Assembly (NCBI RefSeq): GCF_022201045.2
Contig: NC_068557.1
Span: forward strand, 6,262,001-6,326,000
Direction of reading: 5' to 3'
DNA: 64,000 bases
Source: Citrus sinensis
Taxonomy: Eukaryota; Streptophyta; Magnoliopsida; Sapindales; Rutaceae
The notes beneath the pieces are model-generated. The model was not told where the DNA came from. It worked only from the letters and a program-made list of their open reading frames with translations, and made no database searches. The translations under genes were made by a program, and so were the position numbers. This document shows positions 34,449 to 45,405 of the stretch, in pieces; position 1 is the stretch's first letter, and the number at the start of each line of letters is the position of its first letter.

Positions 34449-36673
34449 TCACTGCCTATGACATGCTTGGGTGATTGGAATTGGCGGGTCTGTCAGTGAA
34501 CCATAAAGAGTATGATTAGCAACCCACTGATTCGCAGCCTGCGTATAGTGCACACCATCCCAGCTAATAGATTTTGAAGGGTCTTTACAAGAAGCCCCAT
34601 ATACTTCAGTGTTGTTGATGGTTGCCTTGTTTCCACACCACACATGGTCATAGTTCTCATGATACCCACAGCAGACCTTAAATGGATCAGCATAACCTAT
34701 ATAAAGTAAATCAAAAACATATATTTGATCATCCACACAAGAATCTTGATTTTGGTAATAGCACTGCAACAGTAAAAGCTTGAATGCTACATTTTAGCAT
34801 AAGTACACTGCAGGGACAGTAAAGGAGGATCTTTACAACAAAATATGAAATTTGCACTGTCATTCTTAAACAAAAGCACCCACCAACATATAGTGACATG
34901 TCATTGTGACCTTAGACAGATAAGTGAGTGGCAATTACAATTAAGAATGAAATGATTACCTAAAGTTTTTGCATTGCTGATCAATTCATACTTTGTGCCA
35001 TAAACATCCACATACGTAATTGCAGCCTCCGGGAGCTCTGTCCTTAATTTGATAACTCTTTCTTTAAGCTGCCTGTTGAACTCCACAGCCATGTTATTTT
35101 GATCCTTGACGCAGCCATGCTCATCAAGAAAGCCTGGTGGTGGGTTATGATTGTAGAAAAAATTGGTTGGCAAGCAACCAATAGGCCCTGTATTGTGTAT
35201 CCAAAATGCCCTGCCTCCTTGTTGATATATATTCTGAAATTGAATTATAAAAGTTGGCTCATGACAGCTGTTCTATGCAAGACGCTATTGAAGAAATCAA
35301 GTTTTTGATGAAAATCCAACTGTTTGATGAAATGCTCGTGAGACTGTTTTTGGAAGGGGAAGCTGAACTACTCAGTTCAGAAGAGTTGACAGTTGTGTTT
35401 CTTCTTCATAAGCGTCAATTTTACTTGTTTGTTCTTCATAAGTGTCAATTTTACTTAAATTGACTGAACGAGTATGATCAAGTAAAAAATTTGTTAGCTT
35501 AGGCGAGTGCAATTAAAGATGCCAACTTACTTGATGATATATATTCTGAAAGTGAAATAAACAAGGCTTGTGACAGTTGTTCTATGCAAGACAGTATTGA
35601 AGAAATCGAGTGTTGCAAGACAGTATTGAAGAAATCGAGTGTTTGATGAAAATATAATCTATTTGATGAAATGCTCAGTGAGACAGTTTCTGAAAGGGAA
35701 AGCTAAACTAAGCTCCAAAGACTTGACAGTTGTGTTTCTTCTTCATAAGTATATAAGTATCAATTTTACTTATCTAACTGACAAAACTATGATCAAGTCA
35801 AAAATTTGTTAGCTTAGGCAACTGCAAAGAAAGATGCCAACTTACTTGAACAGCTGAAGCTAACTGATTAACAATGTCAGGTATTGCTGCACGAAGTTGA
35901 TCAAAACTCATCTTTCTAAATCCAACAGAAAGATCATTTTGTCCAATATCAAACGTGTACAGAGCCTTGGCAAAGTCCTCCTGTCTCGGCAGCTTGTCTC
36001 TATCCGAGGCAATCTTGGCTGCGCATCACATTTCACAAAGCGTGTTATATTAATATGCAAACAAATTATCAAAATCATAATGGGCAAGTATCTTTATAAA
36101 CAGAAAATAATAAACCAACCTTCATCGTAAAGCTCTTTCGTTCGTGCTTTGAATTGGTTAAATTGCGTAATCTGCATACCAAGAAAGAAAGGACTAATTC
36201 CATACTCGTATATAGTCTCATTAGGCTTTCCAATGGTTGATCCTCCAGTGGCAAAATTAGCACCATGCCGAAAATTTGTTCCCAGTGAATTCAAATATGC
36301 ACTCAAGTATGGCAACTTCACACTCTCAGCTGCAAAATGAATGAAATATTGTAAATGGGGGTTTCATGTTCTCCAAAGATAATACTGAAAAATCACAAAA
36401 ATAAAAGTAAAAATAGAAGTTGTTACCAATGAAGTCTATGATGAGACGACCATCAGAATCTCTACCAGCTGGCTTGTGAAAGAACCCCTCTCCATGTGGA
36501 GCTCGAATTGGCTCAAATGCAGCTGAAATGCCACCAGTATCCGAATTTGAGTCCCCAAAATTGTAAATTGCAGGGAACTCACACGGTGGCAATTTATTAG
36601 TGACACCACTCACACCCAAGCCGCCCCATGTGAATAGTAAAAACCCAGCAACCAAAGCTCTCCAAAACAACAT
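34449..36673 (-). CDS. GDSL esterase/lipase gene 1 (At5g14450-like), five exons, 383 aa
   Basis: Exons (in order): 36427-36673, 36120-36329, 35846-36018, 34960-35233, 34449-34696; GT-AG throughout, 1152 nt in frame. Residues 1-24 form a hydrophobic secretion signal (MLFWRALVAGFLLFTWGGLG). Block I is FGDSNSDTG, with the nucleophile Ser42. Then come GANFATGGSTI (block II Gly), FDIGQND (block III), and WDGVHYTQAAN, with catalytic Asp348 and His351 (block V). Family members are secreted serine hydrolases acting on acyl esters or glycosides; the natural substrate here is unknown. The start is the ATG at 36673: an in-frame TAA lies just upstream. The length matches Arabidopsis At5g14450 (about 389 aa, from memory). 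The model is complete with no broken motif. Confidence 0.92.
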
Positions 36674-36716
36674 TGTCACTTATCCACCACTGTTGCCGAT
36701 TCTGGTCATTTTATCT

Positions 36717-36728
36717 CTATATATAATA
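36717..36728 (-). promoter_or_regulatory. Candidate TATA box of GDSL gene 1
   Basis: Reads TATTATATATAG on the minus strand, about 44 bp before the ATG, implying a very short 5' UTR. The same motif lies at the same distance in front of GDSL gene 2. Confidence 0.45.
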
Positions 36729-36761
36729 AACCCAGAGACTGTTACAGATAAAAGTAATTAA

Positions 36762-36774
36762 CCCCCCCCCCCCC
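36762..36774. repeat. Run of 13 C just upstream of GDSL gene 1
   Basis: Replaced by CCCC followed by T in the second unit. Length is likely unstable in the genome or the assembly. Confidence 0.8.
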
Positions 36775-37269
36775 AACTTTTTTTTTTAACGTCGAGACAA
36801 AAAAGATATAAGATATTCATGGTCACTGACAGTAGCTATGTGCTGTGGCCTCAATTAACTTGTTTGATCTGTCTCAAAGCCTTAACTGTCAGATTTTGTT
36901 CAAACTTTTGCTCTAATCCACTCCCACTGCCTAGTACAGATTGCATAGGCAACGATTACAACTATCTTTAACGTATTTTGTCTAAATCTAATGAGTCACA
37001 ACTACATACAGTTTTGTTATGTTGCCGTCAACAATTGTTCTCACAGTCCAGGTTTCGAGACCCTGACATGTGTGACTTTGATGAAACATCCTTAAACTTT
37101 AAGTGCATAAAATGATGATTATTGTACCAATATAAATAAATTATAAATTTCTCATTCACGATCATTAAAGCCATGCTTAGGTTCGGCTGTGTAGATTTTG
37201 TAAGCAAGTAAGGTTTTGAACTAGAAAAAGAGCCATACAAATCTCATAAAATCGGATGACCATGCGTCG

Positions 37270-37539
37270 GTGACTACTGATGTGATGAATACTGCGGCTA
37301 AAATTAGAGTTGGCAGAAAGTGGGACCAATGTTGTCCGAGAACGGACCGTGCTATTAAATGCATAGGTCGTCATTTCATTGGTGGATGGCAACGAGGCTG
37401 GGCACCATTTGATGATGATCTGGTGGCCGAGTACCTTAAAAGTGAAGTCGGTGGGATGTCGATAACAATGCGTGTCTGGTCTCTCTATCTGTGGAATTGT
37501 GGACCAAAGAGTTGTCCGTATCTCCGTAATTTGTGTTGA
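37270..37539 (+). other. Open frame conserved in both duplication units, upstream of GDSL gene 1
   Basis: 90 codons, opening with GTG rather than ATG; the first ATG is codon 6. The peptide is Cys/Trp-rich (CCPRTDRAIKCIGRHF, LWNCGPKSCPYL). The copy at 43462-43737 keeps the frame, including a 6-nt insertion. The opposite strand is open as well, so this may simply be young duplicated non-coding DNA. I recognise no family. Confidence 0.25.
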
Positions 37540-37635
37540 CATTGACAATCAATCTTCTACTTTACTGCCACTTTTTATTATACATAAATCAATTGAACTA
37601 GACAAAGTATATTTCTTGCAAAGGCGATGATTGGT

Positions 37636-38289
37636 GAGAAATTTATAAAAATAACCGCAATATTTTTATATTTTTAAATTTAATTTCTCAATTTTTTTAT
37701 CATAATTAATCAAATGCTAAATTTTTAAACCAAATTACCCTCGCCACTTTCATCAAATTTTCAAACGAAACAATTGCCTACCTACCATCAGATTTGTTCA
37801 AAATCGTGTTTTGGTTGCTATAGTAAAAAGACTTACAGCCCAAACTCCTCGATTCTGATTCATCTACAAATTCATCTGACCAGTGTTCAACTTATTTTGT
37901 ATATCATTTTTGAAGTGTCCGGGTGAGAAACTCCGCTTTCTTGCTTTCGCAAACTAATGACAGTCCTCTTAATCTGCCCAAAAGCGGCAGCAACAATGCC
38001 AACATGCTATGCTTTTCTTTTTATGATGGATTCCAGTGAGAAGCTTAAGTGTCGTTTGAAGCGCTAAAAAGCTTGAGTCAAAGTTTCCTAAAACAATCTG
38101 ATTGTAATAAATATTACCTTTTCTTTCAATTAAGTAAATTCTGTTGCGCATTTCCAGTCAGTTTGTAGCAATTAACTTGAAACATCAATTTATATGACGC
38201 AATGGAACCGCCCCAAAGTGCCGACGCAAATATCATCTCTCATTCACATGTATGACTATGAAGCAGACTCTCACTTCCTAGTGCCTACG
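37636..38289. other. Spacer between the two duplication units
   Basis: AT-rich, single copy in this window. No gene seen. Confidence 0.5.
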
Positions 38290-39690
38290 CCATGACATGC
38301 TTGGATGATTGGAATTGGTGGGTCTGTTAATGAACCATTAATTGTACGATTAGCTAGCAACCCACTGATTCGCAACCTGAGAAAAGTGTACACCATCTCA
38401 CCTTATAGATTCTGAAGGGATTCACAAGGAGCCGCTTACACTTCTGCGTTGTTGATGGTTGCCTTTTTTCCACATCCCATGTACGTTGTGTTGTCATAAT
38501 ACCCACAGCAGAACTTGAATGGATTTAGCATATCCTGTATAAACGACACAATAATATGATTCATGTTTAGGCAGCATCCACAAATGTGTTGTAACAAACT
38601 AACAATGTCATCGTGAATCAAGCAGAAGTAACCGAGGAGGAAATGTCTACCTAATTCTTTCGCATCCCTGGTCAATTCATATGTTGCAGCATGTGCATCC
38701 GCAAATGTTATCGCTGCTTCTGGGAGCTCTGCTCTCAGTTTGATCACTCTTTGTTTAAGCTGTCTGTTGAACTCTACAGCCATGTCATTTTTCGATTTTA
38801 TGCAACCATGTTCATCAAGAAAGACTTGTTCTTGGACTACGATTTTGGTGGGGGGGGGGGGGGGGGGGAACTCAATGGCAAGCAACCGATACGCCTTGTG
38901 TTGTGTATCCAAAGTGCGCTCCCTCCTTGATGATATTTATTCTGAAAGCGTAATCGGCCAGTGTGATCAAATCGGAAATTTGTTAGTCCAAGATAACTTC
39001 TGTAGATAATATTGCTCCTTACTTTAATGGGTGAAGCTTGTCAGCTAATGACGCCTGGTAATTCTGTAAGAAGGTGAAGCTTGTCAGCTAATGATGCCTG
39101 GTAATTCTGTAACAAGTTTATCAAAACTCATCGTTACAAATCCTAGAGCAAGATCAATTTGTCGAATATCAAATGCGTGAGTCTTCCTATCTTGGCAGCT
39201 TGTCTCTGCCTGAGTTAATCTTAGCTGAGAGCTTAAAAACCATCCAAAATTATTTTAAGAAATATCGAACCCCGAAGGGCACTTTTACACTTGAAGAAAT
39301 TTGCGGCGTGCTTTGAATTGATTAAATTTCAATCTGCACATCAAGAACGAAAGGACTGCCTCCAAGCTCAATGAAAGACTCATTTGCCACTTGTAGATGA
39401 GATTTTCATGTTTATACGTTAAACAGGATAAATGAAATGTTAAGAATGATTCTAAACCCAGGAAATCTATAATGGGACGGCCATCGCGAGCTCTATCAGC
39501 TGCATTTGCTGCTGGTAATAGTGTAAATGCAGCTGATGAGCTGCCAGTGTCCGAATTGGAGTAACCAAAACTGTAAATCGCCGGAAATTCACAAGGTAGC
39601 AAAGTATCACCACTGACACTTAGTATCCGCGAGAATAGAAAAACACAGCAAATAAAGCTCTCCAGCACTTTATTTTCACTTCGATGCAGC
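38290..39690 (-). pseudogene. GDSL esterase/lipase pseudogene 2
   Basis: Counterpart of pseudogene 1 in the second unit. Exon 1 (about 39470-39680) has LPCEFPAIYSFGYSNSDTG, so the catalytic GDS motif is GYS. Block III reads RQID instead of GQND. Exon 4 (about 38650-38850) is well kept (DEHGCIKSKNDMAVEFNRQL, KLRAELPEAAITF) but is preceded by a 19-G run that replaces coding sequence. Exon 5 keeps FKFCCGYYDN and DGVHFSQVANQWVAS. Part of exon 3 is lost. It cannot be functional. Confidence 0.8.
38850..38868. repeat. Run of 19 G in GDSL pseudogene 2
   Basis: Falls inside the exon 4 remnant. Could form a G-quadruplex, or could be a collapsed or mis-sequenced tract. Confidence 0.85.
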
Positions 39691-39699
39691 TGTTGGTGA

Positions 39700-41152
39700 T
39701 TCTGGTAACTTATATGCCAGGAAACTCTCTTTAGCATAAATATATGAAAAACAAAGAATGCTGATCTAATTAGGGCCACTCTTAAAAGTCATTGATAGAC
39801 AAAAATTTGAAAAACAAAGAGCGGATCTGAATTCCTGATTTTTTTACACTTTTGCTGTCATTTGATATCACTGCATCAAACTTACACGAGAAACATTATA
39901 GCTTATGGTATTTAGACTGAGAAACCATAATCTTCTTAGTCATTTTATTATTCTTGATATTAGAATAAAGGATCAAAATAGGATTCTGTAATTGATTATG
40001 AATTAACTAATCAGATAATCCGGATGCAGATTATGAGTAAGATAAATAAGCTGTATAAGTCCGACCAAGAAGAACTTAATAATTATAACAATGAATTAGT
40101 ACGATCAATTTTCATTTTGACTGTACAAATTAGTTTGGCTTATTAATAATTAAATTCTTTTTTATTGTTATAAAGGAAAATGCGAATTAATTACAATAAA
40201 TTGAAGAACGCAGCTATCGAGGGGCATTATGAGTTTATGACCCAAGAGAGTCCTTTAAAGCTAGCAGGATTTTGGTAAATATAATGATTTTGGCTGGATG
40301 GATTGGTTTGTTTGGTTAGACTAATCCTTATTCCCAGCAAAATTTCAGGAATTTGGAATGCTGAAGCATCCTACAGGCCGGCAGATAAATTGCACCCTCA
40401 ATAAAACAACACGAGGATTTGAAGCAGATGGGATCTGCTGAACAGCACCTACAGGTTGCAGTATTCAGCAGTAGAAACAATAAACACCAGTGTGGGAGCT
40501 ACTGTAATTTCTATAATGCCAGTCCCAACACATAATCAGCAAGAGTGGCAAACAGAAGTTCCTGCTGTACCAGCTCAGCGATAGGTATATTTGAAGAAGT
40601 TTGGATGGCTGCATTTAGCTCTTTCATTTCCGATATAAGAGATGAGCGTATTGGCACAGACGGCAGGCTACACATTTGGCTAGCTCAGCTCTCATTCATT
40701 CTTTTCAAAATCGAACCAGCATTTGTTCTGGAACATATTTGGGATTTTCCATATAAATACTAACACTGGGCTGCTGCAATCCTCAAAATATGGATTTTTT
40801 GGCACAATGCAAACCATTAGCTAGCCCTCTAAAGAAGCTTATGCCATCTTTGGATATTTCTTTCAATTGTTCACTTGAAAACAACACAGACATGGGAAAA
40901 TGACTAATAGATATGCATTTTGAATATTATTATTAGAGAAATAGCAAACACACCAAAGGTTCTGGCTTAAACATATGAAAGATCGAATTCTTTACTCATT
41001 CAATTATTAACCTTGAGATCGATTGCACAAAACCATACTCCTGAATCATAAAACTTATTAGTCTGCTGTTCTCTTGTGCTAAAAGTACTTGAAATTTTCA
41101 CTATGAATTCCCAAAAATCTCTATTGACCATGTATGACTCTGACAGATACCC
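39700..41152. other. Spacer between GDSL pseudogene 2 and GDSL gene 2
   Basis: Matches 32849-34448 with many small indels. I see no gene in it. Confidence 0.6.
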
Positions 41153-42704
41153 TCACTGCCTATGACACGCTTGGGTGATTGGAATCGGCGGGTCTGTCAG
41201 TGAACCATAAAGAGTATGATTAGCAACCCACTGATTTGCAGCCTGCGTATAGTGCACACCATCCCAGCTAATAGATTTTGAAGGGTCTTTACAAGAAGCC
41301 CCATATACTTCAGTGTTGTTGATGGTTGCCTTGTTTCCACACCACACATGGTCATAGTTCTCATGATACCCACAGCAGACCTTAAATGGATCAGCATAAC
41401 CTATATAAAGTAAATCAAAAACATATATTTGATCATCCACACAAGAATCTTGATTTTGGTAATAGCACTGCAACAGTAAAAGCTTGAATGCTACATTTTA
41501 GCATAAGTAACAACAAAATGTGAAATTTACACTTTCATTAAACAAAAGCACCCACCAACATATAGTTGCAATGCATTGTGACTTTAGACAGATAAGTGAG
41601 TGACAATTACAATTAGTAATGAAATGATTACCTAAAGTTTTTGCATTGCCGATCAAGTCATACTTTGTAGCATAAACATCCACATATGTGACTGCAGCCT
41701 CTGGGAGCTCTGTCCTTAATTTGATTACTCTTTCTTTAAGCTGCCTGTTGAACTCCACAGCCATGTTATTTTGATCCTTGACGCAGCCGTGATCATCAAG
41801 ATAGCCTGGTGGTGGGTTATGATTGTAGAAAAAATTGGTTGGCAAGCAACCAATAGGCCCTGTATTATGTATCCAAAATGCCCTCCCTCCTTGTTGATAT
41901 ATATTCTGAAATTGAATTATACAAGTTGGCTCATGAAAGCTGTTCTATGCAAGAAGTTATTGAAGAAATCAAGTTTTTGATGAAAATTTAGACTGTTTGA
42001 TGAAATGCTCGTGAGACAGTTTTTGGAAGGGGAAGCTGAACTACTCAGTTCAGAAGAGTTGGCAGTAGTGTTTGTTCTTCATAAGTCTATAAGTGTCAAT
42101 TTTACTTAAATTGACACAAGTATGATCAAGTCAAAAACTTGTTAGCGTAGGCAATTGCAATTAAAGATGCCAACTTACTTGAACAGCTGAAGCTAGCTGA
42201 TTAACAATGTTGGGTAGCGCTACACGAAGTTGATCGAAACTCATCTTTCTAAATCCAACAGAAAGATCATTTTGTCCAATATCAAACGTGTAAAGAGCCT
42301 TGGCAAAGTCCTCCTGTCTCGGCAGCTTGTCTCTATCCGAGGCAATCTTGGCTGAGCATCACATTTCACAAAGCGTGTTATAGAATATGCAAACAAATGA
42401 TCAAAATCATTATGGGCAAATATCTTTATAACCAGAAAATAATAAACCAACCTTCATCGTAAAGCTCTTTCGTTCGTGCTTTGAATTGGTTAAATTGCGT
42501 AATCTGCATACCCAGAAAGAAAGGACTAATTCCATACTCGTATATAGTCTCATTAGGCTTTCCAATGGTTGATCCTCCAGTGGCAAAATTAGCACCATGC
42601 CGAAAATTCGTTCCAAGTGAATTCAAATATGAACTCAAGTATGGCAATTTCACACTCTCAGCTGCAAAATTAATAAAATTTTGTAAATGGGGTTTCATAT
42701 TTTT

Positions 42705-42739
<35 letters not shown>

Positions 42740-43003
42740 CAAGTTGTTACCAATGAAGTCTATGATGAGACGGCCATCAGAATCTCTACCAGCAGGCTTG
42801 TGAAAGAACCCCTCTCCATATGGAACTCGAATTGGCTCAAATGCAGCTGAAATGCCACCGGTATCCGAATTTGAGTCCCCAAAATTGTAAATTGCAGGGA
42901 ACTCACACGGTGGCAATTTATTAGTGACACTGACACCACTCACACCCAAGCCGCCCCATGTGAATAGTAAAAACCCAGCAACCAAAGCTCTCCAATACAA
43001 CAT
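41153..43003 (-). CDS. GDSL esterase/lipase gene 2 (At5g14450-like), five exons, 385 aa
   Basis: Exons: 42751-43003, 42452-42661, 42179-42351, 41632-41905, 41153-41400; 1158 nt in frame. Product nearly identical to GDSL gene 1: two extra residues (SV) after the signal region, and a handful of substitutions (for example AYL to SYL, FLDEHG to YLDDHG, GTKYELIS to ATKYDLIG). All catalytic blocks are kept (GDSN, GQND, DGVHY). A longer frame opens at an ATG at 43039, but the ATG at 43003 is the one shared with gene 1, and the extension overlaps the likely transcription start. Intron 1 carries a (GA)n run (42709-42736) absent from gene 1. Both copies are probably expressed, secreted hydrolases. Confidence 0.92.
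42709..42736. repeat. (GA)n microsatellite in intron 1 of GDSL gene 2
   Basis: About 14 GA units. Intron 1 is only 89 bp long, so the repeat makes up a third of it. Confidence 0.9.
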
Positions 43004-43046
43004 TGTCACTTGTCCACCTCTGTTGCCGATTCTGGGCACGTACCGT

Positions 43047-43058
43047 CTATATATAATA
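43047..43058 (-). promoter_or_regulatory. Candidate TATA box of GDSL gene 2
   Basis: TATTATATATAG on the minus strand, about 44 bp before the ATG. Conserved with unit 1. Confidence 0.45.
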
Positions 43059-43461
43059 AACCCAGAGACCGTTACGGATAAAAGTAATTAACCCCTTTTT
43101 TTTTCTTAACGTCGAGACAAAACAGATATAAGATATTCATGGTCACTGACAGTAGCCATGTGCTGTGGCCTCAATTAACTTGTTTGATCTGCCTCAAAAC
43201 CTTAACTGTCAGATTGTGTTCACTCTCTTGCACTAATCCACTCTCACTGCCTAGTACAGATTGCATCGGCAACGATAACAATTATCTTTACGTATTTTGT
43301 CTAAAAGATTATTATTGTACCAATATAAATAACAAATTATAAATTTCTCATTTATGAATTATGATCATTAAAGTTATGCTTAGGTTCGGCTGTGTAGATT
43401 TTATAAACTAGTAAGGATTTGAACTAGAAAAAGAGCTACACAAATCTCATACCATGCGACG

Positions 43462-43737
43462 GTGACTACTGATGTGATGAATGCTGCGGCTAAGATTAGA
43501 GCTGGCAGAAAGTGTGACCAATGTTGTCCAAGAACGGACCGTGCTATTAAATGCATAGGTCGTCATTTCATTAGTGGATGGCTGAGAGGCTGGGCACCAT
43601 TTGATGATGATATGATGGCTGTAATGAAGTACCTTAAAAGTGAAGTCGGTGTGATGTTGATAATAATGCGCGTCTGGTCTCTCTATATGTGGAATTGTGG
43701 ACCAAAGAGTTGTCCGTATCTCCGTAATTTGTGTTAA
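43462..43737 (+). other. Open frame conserved in both duplication units, upstream of GDSL gene 2
   Basis: 92 codons, GTG start. Counterpart of 37270-37539, with roughly 20 base changes and a 6-nt insertion, all keeping the frame. No recognised family. Confidence 0.25.
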
Positions 43738-43896
43738 AATTGACCATCAATCTTCTACTTTACTGCCATTTGTTATTATATATTAATCAATTGAACCGGA
43801 CAAAGTATATTTCTTGGGAAGGCGATGATTGGTAGTCGCTGGTCCGAGGGATTTTCTTTTCTTTTTTTCCCCCTTAGTGCGTGAAATTTACTCCTG

Positions 43897-44117
43897 GATA
43901 TCATAAATGGGAGGCGCTAAGTTATGCGTAACTTAGGCGCCTCTCAAGTAACAGTATCACTGATGGAACCGAATATTATTATTGTGAGAGGTCCGTAAAT
44001 TACACTCAACGTAACTTAGGACCTCTCATTTATGATATCTCCAACAGTATCACTGATGGGACCAAATACTATTGTTGTGAGAGGCGCAAGTTATATTCAA
44101 CGTAACTTAGCGCCAGC
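43897..44117. repeat. Cluster of three hairpins in a 93-bp direct repeat
   Basis: Hairpin 1 (43911-43943) pairs GAGGCGC-TAAGTTA with TAACTTAGGCGCCTC. Hairpin 2 (43986-44027) pairs GAGAGGTCC with GGACCTCTC perfectly. Hairpin 3 (44079-44117) pairs GGCGC-AAGTTA with TAACTTA-GCGCC. A shared segment starting AACAGTATCACTGATGG occurs at 43950 and again at 44043 (period 93 bp). An outer pair GATATCATAAATG.GAGG spans 43897-43914 and 44022-44039 in inverted orientation. No coding capacity. It looks like a nested or tandem MITE that I cannot name. Confidence 0.7.
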
Positions 44118-45405
44118 CATCATAAATATTAGAGTGTAGATGAATAATTAATGATTTGATTTATGTTCTCACCACTTTAAATTACTTGCCCAAAATCTAC
44201 TAACATGTTGAAGACTTGAAGCAACAATTCAACAGTAAATTAGTGATGTAGCAAAATAATAATAATAATAATATACTTGGACTAATGTTTCAAGTGAGAG
44301 TGGAGTGGTCTAAGAATAAAAAAAGTTGGATCCAATTAATGTTAGACATTTTGAATTATGTTTTAAATTTTTATTTCAAACAATATAATATTTACTATGT
44401 AATTCCTTTTTTTTTATCAGTAATATTTAATTCCTAGAGTGGATAAAGAAATAACATATGAGGTTTTTAAATAAATTTCTGTAATCATTCTTATCAAAAT
44501 TCATGAGAAGCGTTTTTAAAATTTTAAAAATGTAAATATAGCATAAATTCCTTAGCATCCTTCCTTAAAAGTTTTTTTTTGGGTGTTGGGGGGGGGGGGG
44601 GCTAGGGGAGAGAATAAAAGAAAAAAGACAAAATTGTTGCAGATAGTCGAATCATAAATGAGCTTAAAACATCGAATGGAAGTGGATTAGGCCCAACAAC
44701 TATTAGCGAACAAGGTTGGATAAGGAGTTTAGGTTTGCAACATGGGGTAGAACTTCTGGCACCCCTCTAATATTCTTCTAAAACTCTTTCTCTAGATGAA
44801 CCCTCCTCCGTAAACGATACTAGTGTATGGATTATTACTATTAGCACCCATTTTCAATGCAATAAAATCTCGTCAATATCATTGTCGACCATTTATAAGA
44901 AAAGGACAAAAAAATCCACAAAGTCTGTCATCCCATATATTTTTTTTTAATTAAGTTAAAAGGAATCACAAAGAACCCAAAAAAAAAAATATTATGAAAG
45001 ATAGAGAGTGTATTTTTAAACTCTAACCACCAACTTAATTATTTCACAGTGCGTTTAACACACTATATTACATGATTTAATACAAATATATTATATTATG
45101 TTGTAGTTTAGTAATATTGTGTTATATTAATGATATACAATATTTTGTGCTACATTATATTGTATTTTTTAATCTTATACTTAGATACAATACTACATGG
45201 CCATTGCACTACATTGTATTCATTTTTTTTTGGGTGATTAGTTGAAATTATATATTTGAAAAAATATTTAATATTAAGATAACTTTAGAAAATGCTACAT
45301 TGCCAATGTTAGGTTCGGGCTTTTCTAAATGAGAAGTACTAAGTATCTAGAAAAAGTACTAGAATGAAATAAGACTGAAGCCTTTATGGCTTATTTTGTC
45401 ACTTA
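44118..45405. other. AT-rich intergenic region with a 14-G run
   Basis: Contains a G run at 44588-44601, several poly-A/poly-T tracts and ATA/TACAAT-rich sequence around 45040-45230 that may be an old MITE. No gene seen. Confidence 0.5.

Larger units (their letters stand above)
31500..37635. repeat. Tandem segmental duplication, unit 1
   Basis: GDSL pseudogene, spacer, intact GDSL gene, promoter and a conserved open frame occur here in the same order and orientation as in 38290-43833. The right edge of shared sequence is GGCGATGATTGGT (ends about 37635 and 43833). Confidence 0.85.
38290..43833. repeat. Tandem segmental duplication, unit 2
   Basis: Second copy of 31500-37635. The GDSL genes inside are nearly identical, while the spacers and pseudogenes differ more. 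Confidence 0.85.

Noticed and set aside
43897..44117. CRISPR-like array or rho-independent terminators
   Set aside because: This is plant nuclear DNA, spacers are not unique, and repeats are inverted hairpins of MITE type.
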